From: PALSA-1003 sp963791945
Lineage (GTDB): Bacteria > Pseudomonadota > Gammaproteobacteria > Burkholderiales > Casimicrobiaceae
Length of the DNA: 64,000 nt
NCBI GenBank assembly: GCA_963791945.1
Contig: CAWBUD010000002.1
Coordinates: 2,914,001 to 2,978,000, forward strand
Reading direction: 5' to 3'
Position numbers and translations under genes: made by a program. The notes beneath the pieces are model-generated. The model made no database searches, was not told the DNA's origin, and was given only the letters and a program-made list of their open reading frames with translations. Shown one piece after another: positions 52,436-60,685 of the stretch. Each line of letters begins with the position of its first letter. Within the stretch, counting starts at the first letter, position 1.

Positions 52436-53362
52436 ATGCAGCCGATCATCTCCGTCGCGAAATTGAGCAAGACCTACGCCTCGGGGTTCCAGGCGCTGAA
52501 GGACGTCGACCTCGAGATCCGCCGCGGCGAGATCTTCGCCCTTCTGGGTCCGAATGGCGCGGGCAAGACCACGCTCATCAGCATCGTCTGCGGCATCGTC
52601 AACCGCTCGGCGGGAACGGTGCTCGTCGACGGCCGCGACATCCTTTCCGACTATCGCGCGACCCGGTCCATGATCGGGCTCGTCCCGCAGGAATTGACCA
52701 CCGACGCGTTCGAGTCGGTCTGGAACACCGTCTCCTTCAGTCGCGGCCTGTTCGGCAAAGCGCCGAACGCGGCGCACATCGAGGCCGTGCTCAAGTCGCT
52801 GTCGCTGTGGGACCGCAGGGACAGCAAGGTCATGACGCTCTCCGGCGGAATGAAGCGCCGGCTGCTCATCGCCAAGGCGCTCTCGCACGAGCCTTCGATC
52901 CTGTTCCTCGACGAGCCCACCGCAGGCGTCGACGTGGAGCTCCGCCGCGAGATGTGGGCGCTCGTGCGCTCGCTTAGAGGGCAAGGCGTGACGATCATCC
53001 TTACCACCCACTACATCGACGAGGCCGAGGAGATGGCGGATCGGGTCGGCGTGATCAACAAGGGCGAGATCGTCCTGATCGAGGACAAGGCGGAGCTGAT
53101 GCGCAAGCTCGGCAGCAAGCAGCTCACGCTCGAGCTCCAGCACAGACTGGAACGGATTCCGGAGGCACTCACCACGTACGGTCTCGAGCTCTCTGCCGAC
53201 CACGGCGAGCTGGTCTATACCTACGACGTGCGCGGAAGCGAGACCGGCATCGGGCCGCTGCTGGCGGCCCTGGTCGCCGCGGGCATCGGCTTCAAGGACT
53301 TGAGGACGACCGAGTCATCGCTCGAGGAGATCTTCGTGAGCCTGGTGCGGGAGGAGAAGTGA
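52436..53362 (+). CDS. ABC exporter ATP-binding protein (YadG-like)
   Basis: A 308-residue ATPase. It has Walker A LLGPNGAGKTTLIS (about residues 37-50), signature LSGGMKRRLLIAKAL, Walker B SILFLDEPTAGVD and switch HYIDEAEEMADRV. A C-terminal extension of about 80 residues (ELQHRLERIPEALTTYGLEL onward) is typical of the YadG/DrrA-type exporters. It pairs with the permease gene, whose start overlaps its stop (GTGA at 53359-53362). The exported substrate is unknown. Confidence 0.95.
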   Translation: MQPIISVAKLSKTYASGFQALKDVDLEIRRGEIFALLGPNGAGKTTLISIVCGIVNRSAGTVLVDGRDILSDYRATRSMIGLVPQELTTDAFESVWNTVSFSRGLFGKAPNAAHIEAVLKSLSLWDRRDSKVMTLSGGMKRRLLIAKALSHEPSILFLDEPTAGVDVELRREMWALVRSLRGQGVTIILTTHYIDEAEEMADRVGVINKGEIVLIEDKAELMRKLGSKQLTLELQHRLERIPEALTTYGLELSADHGELVYTYDVRGSETGIGPLLAALVAAGIGFKDLRTTESSLEEIFVSLVREEK

Positions 53363-54120
53363 ATCTGCACGCGGTGCGCGCGATCTACCGGTTCGAGATG
53401 GCGCGCACGCGCCGCACGCTGATGCAGAGCATCATCTCGCCGGTGATCTCGACGTCGCTGTATTTCGTCGTCTTCGGCGCGGCGATCGGCTCGCGCATTC
53501 AGCAAGTCGGCGGGATCAGCTACGGCGCGTTCATCGTGCCGGGGCTGATCATGCTGTCGCTCCTGACGCAGAGCATCGCCAACGCGTCCTTCGGCATCTA
53601 CTTTCCCCGCTTCGTCGGGACGATCTACGAGCTCCTGTCGGCGCCCGTTTCCTCATTCGAGATCGTGCTTGCCTACGTCGGGGCGGCGGCGACCAAGTCG
53701 ATCATCCTGGGACTCATCATCCTCGCCACGGCCGCGCTGTTCGTTCCGCTGTCAATCGCTCATCCGGCATGGATGGTGCTGTTTCTGGTGCTGACTTCCA
53801 TGACCTTCAGTCTGCTCGGGTTCGTGATCGGCATCTGGGCCGACGGCTTCGAGAAGCTGCAGCTCGTCCCGCTGCTCATCATCACGCCGCTCACCTTTCT
53901 CGGCGGGAGCTTTTACTCCGTGGACATGCTGCCGCCGTTCTGGCAGACGGTGTCTCTGTTCAACCCTGTCGTGTACCTGATAAGCGGCTTTCGCTGGAGC
54001 TTCTACGGCATCGCCGACGTGACGGTCGCCGTGAGCCTGGGCATGACGCTCGTCTTCATGGCCCTTTTCATCGCCATCGTCGCCTGGATGTTCAGGACGG
54101 GGTACCGGCTCAAGACCTAG
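53359..54120 (+). CDS. ABC exporter permease (YadH-like, ABC-2 type)
   Basis: A 253-residue membrane protein with six helices of the ABC-2 type. The segment SISPVIST-like start, GISYGAFIVPGLIMLSLLTQ and LTFLGGSFYSVDMLPPFWQT with FNPVVYLISGFRWSFYG are the family marks. The GTG start overlaps the ATPase stop. The ATPase and permease form a two-gene exporter and both would act as dimers in the inner membrane. Similar pairs handle polyketides, drugs or lipid-like molecules, so nothing specific can be said. Confidence 0.94.
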   Translation: MNLHAVRAIYRFEMARTRRTLMQSIISPVISTSLYFVVFGAAIGSRIQQVGGISYGAFIVPGLIMLSLLTQSIANASFGIYFPRFVGTIYELLSAPVSSFEIVLAYVGAAATKSIILGLIILATAALFVPLSIAHPAWMVLFLVLTSMTFSLLGFVIGIWADGFEKLQLVPLLIITPLTFLGGSFYSVDMLPPFWQTVSLFNPVVYLISGFRWSFYGIADVTVAVSLGMTLVFMALFIAIVAWMFRTGYRLKT

Positions 54121-54367
54121 CCTCGGCGGCGCGGAGGGAGGGAGATGCGCCCGGCGAAAGATCGATAACCCGCGAGTTGTGCAGTACGAACCCGGCGGAA
54201 AGGCGATCCGCCGAGGCACATTCCTCCGTTAAAGTCGCGAATCGCATCTCGACGCGCCGGAGGGGCGAACGTCGGCAGGGGGCCGATATGACAGGTGGAT
54301 TTTGCCACTCCGTTGGGCTAATCTGCCGGGCTGGTCGGCGGACCGCCGACCGCCGCGCCCGCCACCG

Positions 54368-55048
54368 ATGCGACCGAAACCCGCCCTCGCCACGCTGATC
54401 GTGCTGGCTTCGTTCGCGTCAGCGCCGGCGCTCGCCGCGCAGGGATTCAAGTTCGGCCAGGAAGATGAGTCGGATCGCGCCGAGCAGGAGGCGAGGCAGG
54501 CGCGCATCGCGGATCAGCTCTCCACGCCGTGCCGCGCCAGCCTCAAGGACCGGAAGATCATGGTGGTGATCGGGGTGCGCCAGTCGAACGGCTACATCGC
54601 CGCGCAGCAGCAGAACTACGGCCCCCATTTCCAGTCGATCAACGCGCGCTTGCGCGCGCTCGGTCTGCGCACGTATACACCCGAGGAAATACGGCGCCAG
54701 ATCGCCCAAGCCGAGATCGACGCGTATTTTCGCAACGACCCCGACGCGATGCTCAACGCCTCGAAGCGGCTGGGCGCGAGCTTCGTGCTGCGCGGGCTGA
54801 TCTCGTCGCAGGCGACGGTCAATCCGATGATGAATGTGAACCAGGTGACGGTGAACATGAAGTTCACGCTCTACGGGAGCGACGGACGCTTCATCTCCGA
54901 CACCGAAGCGAGCTCCGGCTCGTACGCGGGCGCCAACGTCGAGCGCATGGCACTGACGCTCGTCAACGAGAAGGCCGACGAAGTCGTCCCTGCGCTTTAC
55001 GCCGATTACTGTCGCAACGCCGGCGCCGGGAAGAAGGCGCCGCACTAG
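54368..55048 (+). CDS. Secreted protein of unknown function upstream of CsgG-like gene
   Basis: A 226-residue protein with a clear signal peptide ending at APALAAQG (about residue 24). The mature part has a charged helix (EDESDRAEQEARQARIAD), then IMVVIGVRQSNGYIAAQQQN, INARLRALGLRTYTPEEIRR and GASFVLRGLISSQATVNPMM, with TVNMKFTLYGSDGRFISDTE. The pattern of an alpha/beta domain with paralogous text (short helix, GxRT, then xVxxxxTLYxxDxxF) recalls the FlgT/LPP20/CsgG type of periplasmic domain and the C-terminal half of the kinase downstream. No named family is certain. It lies 45 bases before the CsgG-like gene. Confidence 0.8.
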   Translation: MRPKPALATLIVLASFASAPALAAQGFKFGQEDESDRAEQEARQARIADQLSTPCRASLKDRKIMVVIGVRQSNGYIAAQQQNYGPHFQSINARLRALGLRTYTPEEIRRQIAQAEIDAYFRNDPDAMLNASKRLGASFVLRGLISSQATVNPMMNVNQVTVNMKFTLYGSDGRFISDTEASSGSYAGANVERMALTLVNEKADEVVPALYADYCRNAGAGKKAPH

Positions 55049-55093
55049 AATGCATCAGATCCGAAAGACTCAATCCTGAGAGGAGAGCACACC

Positions 55094-55930
55094 ATGAGAC
55101 ACCACGCTTCGATCCATTTTGCCCGGTACCTGCTCGGGGCGGCGCTTCTCGCGGTGACTTCGCTCGCGTCGGCGCAGCCGACCTTCGGAAATCCGTCGCC
55201 GACGGCAGGAAAGGAAACCTCGCAGAAGGCAAACGCGGCTGCAGACCAGGGGATGTACCAGCAGATCACCTATACCAACGCCAACAAGAAGGGGCCGGCG
55301 GTCATCGTCATTCCGGGAGAGATCAAGAGCAACAACGCCACGTTCCTTCAAAAGTTCACGGCCAACAACATCGCCGACTACGGCGAGCTCGAGCTCGGCA
55401 ACGCCAACTTCCCGGTACTGGAGCGCTCGAATCTCGGACCGCTGCTCAAGGAATTCGAGCTTGCCTACAACCTCGGCGACCAGGACGCCGCGCGCAAGAT
55501 GCTGCGGATGGGCAAGCTCAAGACGACGAAGTATGTCGTGAAGTTCGACATTCTCAAGACCGAGCAGGTCGCCGCCGCCCAGCAGGGCTTCGACGGCCGC
55601 ACGCTCGGCAACATGGTCGGGATCCTCGGCGCCTTCAGCGGCTCGCGCGGCGGCGCCGAAGCCGGCGCGCTGGGCGGCACGGCGGTGGGCTCGGTGCACA
55701 ACAACGAAGCGACCAGCGTCTGGGTGATCGGCATGCGCTACAAGATCATCAACGCCGAGACCACCGAGCAGGTCGCCACGGGTTACACCGAGGAAAAGAT
55801 GGAGCTCGGCGCCGTGTCGTCCGGCGCGCTCGGCGTGCACCAGTCGCAGCAGGGCGGCTTGTCGCTCGATTCGATGGTGCAGCGCCTGGTGCAGAAGTCG
55901 GTTTGGGATATCGACAACAAGTACAAATGA
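55094..55930 (+). CDS. CsgG-like secreted protein
   Basis: A 278-residue exported protein with a signal peptide ending near SLASAQ (residue 28) and no lipobox. The mature part follows the CsgG/HfaB plan: PAVIVIPGEIKSNNATFLQK, LGNANFPVLERSNLGPLLKE, TTKYVVKFDILKTEQVAAA and VIGMRYKIINAETTEQVATG. CsgG forms outer-membrane secretion channels. The absence of a lipid anchor suggests a different use, or partnership with another anchor protein. GAGAGGAGA precedes the ATG. It stands between the secreted protein gene and the Ser/Thr kinase gene. Confidence 0.82.
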   Translation: MRHHASIHFARYLLGAALLAVTSLASAQPTFGNPSPTAGKETSQKANAAADQGMYQQITYTNANKKGPAVIVIPGEIKSNNATFLQKFTANNIADYGELELGNANFPVLERSNLGPLLKEFELAYNLGDQDAARKMLRMGKLKTTKYVVKFDILKTEQVAAAQQGFDGRTLGNMVGILGAFSGSRGGAEAGALGGTAVGSVHNNEATSVWVIGMRYKIINAETTEQVATGYTEEKMELGAVSSGALGVHQSQQGGLSLDSMVQRLVQKSVWDIDNKYK

Positions 55931-56000
55931 TCGACTGAGGGTCGGAATCCGCGACGCCGGCTTCGATGCCGGCGTCGTCGCTTTCAGAGGGAGCGAAGTC

Positions 56001-58349
56001 ATGGCAGAGGGCAGCATCGGCAAGTATGAGATCCGCCGCGAGCTCGGTCGCGGCGCGATGGGCATCGTGTACGAGGGCTATGACCCGTCGATCAAGCGCG
56101 TCGTCGCGCTCAAGACCATCCGCGCCGACCAGCTCGCGGGCGGCGATGCAGACGCGGTGATCGCCCGCTTCCGGCGCGAGGCGCAGGCCGCGGGGCGGCT
56201 CAATCATCCGAACATCGTCTCGATCTACGATTTCGGCGAAGACGGCGGCGTGTGGTACATCGCCATGGAGCTCGTCCAGGGCCGCGAGCTCAAAACCTGT
56301 TTCGACGCCGACGAGCGCTTCCGCCTCGGCGACGCAGTCCGCATCATGGGACAGATCTTGAGCGCGCTCGACTACTCGCATAAGCAGGGCGTCGTCCACC
56401 GCGACATCAAGCCGGCGAACATCTTCCTGCTCGAAGACGGCTCGGTGAAGGTCGCCGACTTCGGCATCGCCCATATCGAAGCGTCGAACCTGACGCAGGT
56501 CGGTACCGTCATGGGAACGCCCAGCTACATGTCGCCGGAGCAGATCATGGGCCTGCCGGTGGATGGACGCTCGGACCTTTTCTCGGCCGGCGTCATTCTG
56601 TATCAGTTCCTGACGGGCGAGCGTCCTTTCGCCGGATCGGCCGCCACGACGATGCAGAAGGTGCTGAAGGAGGACCCTCTGCCGCCGTCGACGCTCAACG
56701 TCCAGCTGCCGCCGGCCCTCGATGCCGTGGTGCGCAAGGCGCTCGCCAAGCGCGCGGACGAACGCTACCCGTCGGCGCATGAATTCGCGGCAGCGCTTCG
56801 CGCCGCGGCGCCTGCCGCCGGCACGCCCATGCCCGCGCGGGCGACGACAGCCGCCGACGCTGCGCACGGCGACCCCACACTGATCGACGCGGCCGCGGTT
56901 CGTCCCCACGCGGCGCCTGCGCCGCCCCCGACAACCGCGGCGAACCCGTCGGCGAAACCGCCCCGGGTTCCCATGCTGCCGATCGCCGTCGTGATCGCGG
57001 CCGTGATGGTGGGCGCCGGGGCGTGGTACGTCATGCAGCGGCCGACGGACGAAGCAACCGCGGCCAAGTCATCCGCGCACGATGTGCAGCCCGTACGCGC
57101 GACTGCGAAGGCGGCGCCTGCCGCCGCTTCGTCCTCGCCGGCCGAGGCGCCCGGGCGTGAGGCGGGGACGCTCCTCGTTACCGCGGTCGGCCTGGCGGAT
57201 CCGAGCGATCCGCGCTACCAGAGCGACAAAGCCCTGCTGCAGACGGACCTCCGCGCCGATTCGCGCAGCCAGGCGGTCGAGAAGGCGCTAGGGCTCCTCA
57301 TCGACGAGAAGTCGCTCTCGGAGAACTACGATCTGCTCAAGGAGCGGCTGCTCTCGAAGAGCGCGAGCTACGTCAAGACCGTCTTGCGCGAGAGCGAGCC
57401 GCGGCTGGGCAAGGACGGCCTGATGTCGATCACGACCGAGGCGGTGGTGAACGTGAAGGCCGTGCAAAAATCCCTCAACGACATGTCGCGCGACGAGCGA
57501 ATCGATTTCATCCGCGCCAGCGGCGACCCCAAGGTGTCGGTGCAGGTCACGGTGCGCGACGCGGACGAGCCTGGTGCTCCGCCGCTGCCTTCGCAGGTCG
57601 CGGAAAATATTCTCAAGGAGCGGATCAAGTCGTTCGGCTTCCGCACCTGGTCGGAGGCCGGCGGCGAGGCAGGTCAGCGCGCCGACGCCGCGGTCATTGG
57701 CGAGGTCCAGGTGAAGAGGCTCTCGATGCGGCTCCCCGCCTCCGGTTTGACGGTGACCAAGTACGCGCTGACCTCGTGGACCGTGAAATGCATCGATCGC
57801 GAGACGGGCGAGGAGATCTACCACAACACGGCGCTGCCCAAAGGCGCAGGCAGCTGGGCCAGCGAAGAGGAAGCCCTCAAGGCGATCGGCGGAAAGATCG
57901 CCGACGAGTTTTCCCGCGATTTCTTTCTTCAGCACGCGGACATCACGAGCCAGCCGATCATGCTGATCGTGGGCGGCATGCCCGATGCGGCGTCGGAGGA
58001 TCTGCTCGCGCGCGAGCTCCTAGGATTGCCGGAGGTCATCGCCGCGGCGCCGCGCCCCGCCGCGAAGCCGCGCATCTACGATTTGCGCGTGGCCGCGACC
58101 GGCGCCCCGAGCGACACGATCGCCAACGGCGTTCTCAAGCCGCTGAACGCGAAGCTCGGCCAGCCGTGCTTCACGCTCGGCGGCGTCGACGCCGATCGGG
58201 TCTCGGTCGCGTTCGACAAGCGCTGCGCGGAGGCCTCGGTCGTGAATCGCCTCGAGACCGACCCGCCCGCGGGCCTCTACGGCGCTCCGCCGGGGCGGCA
58301 GAAGACCGTTATCCGGAATCCCGAAATGCTTCGAAAGATCACGATCTAG
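56001..58349 (+). CDS. Transmembrane Ser/Thr protein kinase with large extracytoplasmic domain
   Basis: A 782-residue Hanks-type kinase. Residues 1-275 are the kinase: ATP loop LGRGAMGIVYEGYD, Lys38, catalytic HRDIKPANIF with Asp135, DFGIA and the GTPSYMSPEQ activation segment. A Pro/Ala-rich linker leads to one helix at about 325-347. The outer part (about 390-782) begins ADSRSQAVEKALGLLIDEKS, with GFRTWSEAGGEAGQRADAAV and SWTVKCIDRETGEEIYHNTA later. This half has the look of FlgT/LPP20-type domains and echoes the secreted protein two genes upstream. GAGGGAG precedes the ATG. It probably senses something in the envelope and signals inside; the target is unknown. Confidence 0.92.
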   Translation: MAEGSIGKYEIRRELGRGAMGIVYEGYDPSIKRVVALKTIRADQLAGGDADAVIARFRREAQAAGRLNHPNIVSIYDFGEDGGVWYIAMELVQGRELKTCFDADERFRLGDAVRIMGQILSALDYSHKQGVVHRDIKPANIFLLEDGSVKVADFGIAHIEASNLTQVGTVMGTPSYMSPEQIMGLPVDGRSDLFSAGVILYQFLTGERPFAGSAATTMQKVLKEDPLPPSTLNVQLPPALDAVVRKALAKRADERYPSAHEFAAALRAAAPAAGTPMPARATTAADAAHGDPTLIDAAAVRPHAAPAPPPTTAANPSAKPPRVPMLPIAVVIAAVMVGAGAWYVMQRPTDEATAAKSSAHDVQPVRATAKAAPAAASSSPAEAPGREAGTLLVTAVGLADPSDPRYQSDKALLQTDLRADSRSQAVEKALGLLIDEKSLSENYDLLKERLLSKSASYVKTVLRESEPRLGKDGLMSITTEAVVNVKAVQKSLNDMSRDERIDFIRASGDPKVSVQVTVRDADEPGAPPLPSQVAENILKERIKSFGFRTWSEAGGEAGQRADAAVIGEVQVKRLSMRLPASGLTVTKYALTSWTVKCIDRETGEEIYHNTALPKGAGSWASEEEALKAIGGKIADEFSRDFFLQHADITSQPIMLIVGGMPDAASEDLLARELLGLPEVIAAAPRPAAKPRIYDLRVAATGAPSDTIANGVLKPLNAKLGQPCFTLGGVDADRVSVAFDKRCAEASVVNRLETDPPAGLYGAPPGRQKTVIRNPEMLRKITI

Positions 58350-58368
58350 CCGACGTCCGCCCGCAAGC

Positions 58369-58395
58369 AAAAAAGGGCGGCCGCTTTCGGCCGCC
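58369..58395 (-). terminator. Rho-independent terminator for the 51-residue lipoprotein gene
   Basis: On the minus strand a perfect 8-bp stem (GGCGGCCG with CGGCCGCC) and a four-base loop are followed by six T. It lies 22 bases after the small lipoprotein stop. On the plus strand the tract is six A before the hairpin, so it serves the minus strand only. Confidence 0.85.
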
Positions 58396-58417
58396 TGACG
58401 CTTCCCATCCGAAGCAA

Positions 58418-58573
58418 TCAATAGCGATTGCTGTAGCGGTAATCGATGCCGTCGGGACCCACGTAACCGTGGTAATGGTTGTACGGGCCATCGACGGTCG
58501 TCGACCACGCGCACCCCCCAAGCGTACCGAGCGCGAGGACGACGAAAAGACATTTGACCAGCGTGCGCATCAT
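58418..58573 (-). CDS. Small lipoprotein (51 residues)
   Basis: A short gene with ATG ATG at 58573 and AGGAGA eight bases upstream. The protein begins MMRTLVKCLFVVLALGTLGG followed by Cys21, a clean lipobox. The mature 31 residues, rich in Tyr, Gly, Asp and His (GPYNHYHGYVGPDGIDYRYS), have the look of a small Gly/Tyr-rich envelope lipoprotein. It has its own terminator. It is convergent with the kinase gene, 68 bases away. No function is known. Confidence 0.72.
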   Translation of the reverse strand: MMRTLVKCLFVVLALGTLGGCAWSTTVDGPYNHYHGYVGPDGIDYRYSNRY

Positions 58574-58676
58574 GGGCTATCTCCTATCTAAGACGTCCCG
58601 AAGATTGAGGCCCATTTTCCGCGCCGTAGGTTCCCGAGCGCCGTGTCGGACCCGGACCTACGCGAGCGTTCTCCGA

Positions 58677-59498
58677 TCACGACGCCGGGATGCGCGCGCT
58701 CCATACCGGAACCATCCACACCGCGTAACCGCGCGGATCCCGGATGCTGGCGATCATCTGCTCGAAGTAGGCGAGCGCGGAAGAGCTCGAGATCGGCGTG
58801 AGCTCGCCGATCGATTCGGCGTAGCCGTCGCGCCAGGCTTCGAGAATCCGCGCGAACGTCTCGCGCGGCGCGTGCAGCGGATCGACGACGACATATTCCA
58901 CGGCGATTTCGTCCAGGTTCATTCCGGCGAGGATGCCGTAGGCGTTGCGCCCCACATGGAGGTCCGTCCCGGTCGCCGCCTCGAACGCCGGCGGCGCAAC
59001 GTGCCAGAATTCGGCGGGATCCGGCTTGCCGCGCTGGAAGTGCAGCATCCCGTAGTCCTCCGCGATCACGTGCAGATAGCCGCCGCGGCGCGTCACTCGC
59101 TTGAGCTCGGCGAGCACGCGTTCGGGATGCGGAATCGACTGGATGACGTGACGGCAGACGCTGAGATCGTAGCTTCCGTCTCCGGCTTCGAGCTCGAAAA
59201 CGCTCTGATGCTCGAAGGCGAGTCGCGGCGCAAGACGGGCGTAGCGCGTGCGCGCGAGCTGCAGATGATGATCGACGATGTCGACGCCGAGCACTTTGCT
59301 CTCGGGATAGAGCTCCGCGAGCCGGGAGGCGATCTCGCCGGTGCCGCAGCCCGCGTCGAGGATGCGCGGCGAGCGCGGCAGCGCGTAGCGCGCGAACAGC
59401 GGCGCTTCCTGCGGCCAGATGGCTTCGGCCTGCGCGGCGAGATTGCGCACCATCGACTCGTCGGCCATCTGCCTGGCCTGCGGATTGAGGTCCGTCAC
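58677..59498 (-). CDS. Class I SAM-dependent methyltransferase
   Basis: A 273-residue methyltransferase. The SAM-binding motif is ILDAGCGTGEIASRLAELYP (about residues 47-66), with the acidic motif II in VLGVDIVDHHLQLA and motif IV in LSVCRHVIQSIPHPERVLAE. The C-terminal half (about 150-273) has a DLHVGRNAYGILAGMNLDEI region typical of small-molecule methyltransferases. The GTG at 59498 lies 25 bases after the AlaX stop. An ATG 11 codons in is an alternative. Its substrate is unknown. Confidence 0.9.
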   Translation of the reverse strand: MTDLNPQARQMADESMVRNLAAQAEAIWPQEAPLFARYALPRSPRILDAGCGTGEIASRLAELYPESKVLGVDIVDHHLQLARTRYARLAPRLAFEHQSVFELEAGDGSYDLSVCRHVIQSIPHPERVLAELKRVTRRGGYLHVIAEDYGMLHFQRGKPDPAEFWHVAPPAFEAATGTDLHVGRNAYGILAGMNLDEIAVEYVVVDPLHAPRETFARILEAWRDGYAESIGELTPISSSSALAYFEQMIASIRDPRGYAVWMVPVWSARIPAS

Positions 59499-59523
59499 GG
59501 CATTTCCCGGCCCGACACGCGCT

Positions 59524-60237
59524 TCAGCTCGCCAGCACGATCTCGACGCGACGGTTGCGCCGGCCTTCGTTGCGTATCCTGAGGACGCGGATCCCGCCGA
59601 TCTCGGCGATGTTGCGCACATGCGTACCGCCGCACGGCTGCAGGTCGATGTCGGGGATGCGCAGCAGGCGCACGCGTCCGGCGCCGCGCGGCGGCTGAAC
59701 GCTCATGGTCTTGACCAGCTCCGGCCGCGCATCGAGCTCTTCGTCGGTGATCCACACTGTTTCGGTTGCGACGCCGCGCGCGATCAGCGCGTTGGTCCCA
59801 CGCTCGATCTTCGCGGCATCGAGGAGGCTCATGTCGATGTCGAAGTCGAGCCGCGCCTTGTCCGGCGCGATGTTGCCCCCGGTGACCGGGGCGACGACTA
59901 CGCACGACATCACGTGCAGCGCCGTATGCAGGCGCATCAACGCGTAGCGGCGCGGCCAGTCGATCTCGAGGGTCAGCGTTTCGCCGATCTCGGGCAAAGG
60001 CGTCGACGGCGCGGGAACGTGCACCACGCGATCCATCGTTTCGCCCTTGCGGGTATCGGCGACGACGATGCGCTCGCCGCTCGAGCGAACCAGCACGCCC
60101 GTGTCACCGGGTTGGCCGCCGCCGAGCGGATAGAAGATCGTCGAGTCGAGCTCGATGCCGCGGTCTGTTACGGCGACCACACGAGCGTGTGTCGTCTGAA
60201 GGTAAGCGTCGTCTCTGAACAGCAGCTCGGTGGGCAT
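59524..60237 (-). CDS. Alanyl-tRNA editing protein AlaX
   Basis: A 237-residue stand-alone editing protein that removes Ser or Gly from mischarged tRNA-Ala. The zinc site is seen as His104 and His108 (RLHTALHVM) and Cys202/His206 (QPCGGTHV), as in the AlaRS editing domain. The N-terminal FYPLGGGQPGDTG motif is also present. Length fits the AlaX-M type. It is probably co-transcribed with the methyltransferase gene downstream, and the GNAT gene lies 66 bases upstream on the same strand. Confidence 0.93.
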   Translation of the reverse strand: MPTELLFRDDAYLQTTHARVVAVTDRGIELDSTIFYPLGGGQPGDTGVLVRSSGERIVVADTRKGETMDRVVHVPAPSTPLPEIGETLTLEIDWPRRYALMRLHTALHVMSCVVVAPVTGGNIAPDKARLDFDIDMSLLDAAKIERGTNALIARGVATETVWITDEELDARPELVKTMSVQPPRGAGRVRLLRIPDIDLQPCGGTHVRNIAEIGGIRVLRIRNEGRRNRRVEIVLAS

Positions 60238-60303
60238 GGCCTCGGCCAGGAAAAGTTGGGTCTCGGCCGTTCGTTCCGGCCATGCGGTCTGCCGCCGGGC
60301 ACG

Positions 60304-60594
60304 TCAGTCCGCGTCGACGCGCACAACGACCAGGTCCTTGTGCTCCGGGTGCTTCGACAGCCAGCGCTGTACGTAGGGACAAGTCGGGACGATACGCAGC
60401 GCGTGCTCGCGCGCGTAGCGTATCGCCGCCTCGGCCAGCGCCTCGGCGACCCCGCGTCCGCGCAGCGCGGGATCGACGCCGGTATGGACGAGCTCCATCG
60501 TGTGCGGCCCGACGCTCGCGTAGACAAGCTCGCCCTCGCCCTCCGGCAGACGCACGAGAAAGCGATGACGCTCGGTATCGTTCTGGACGTCCAT
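60304..60594 (-). CDS. GNAT-family N-acetyltransferase (YjdJ-type)
   Basis: A 96-residue protein of the short, YjdJ-like acetyltransferase group. The acetyl-CoA loop is VDPALRGRGVAEALAEAAIR (about residues 40-59), followed by LRIVPTCPYVQRWLSKHPEH, a conserved closing motif of the group. The substrate is unknown. The start has AGCCTCCG rather than a clear ribosome site. It lies 91 bases after the start codon side of the BNR-protein gene end, on the same strand. Confidence 0.9.
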   Translation of the reverse strand: MDVQNDTERHRFLVRLPEGEGELVYASVGPHTMELVHTGVDPALRGRGVAEALAEAAIRYAREHALRIVPTCPYVQRWLSKHPEHKDLVVVRVDAD

Positions 60595-60685
60595 CGGAGG
60601 CTATTCTGCCTGAAGCGCCCCTTCTTGCGGAGAACGAGCCCGGAGCCGCTGCCTCGGCGCCGCAAGCGGCCGTCCTGGACCAGGC

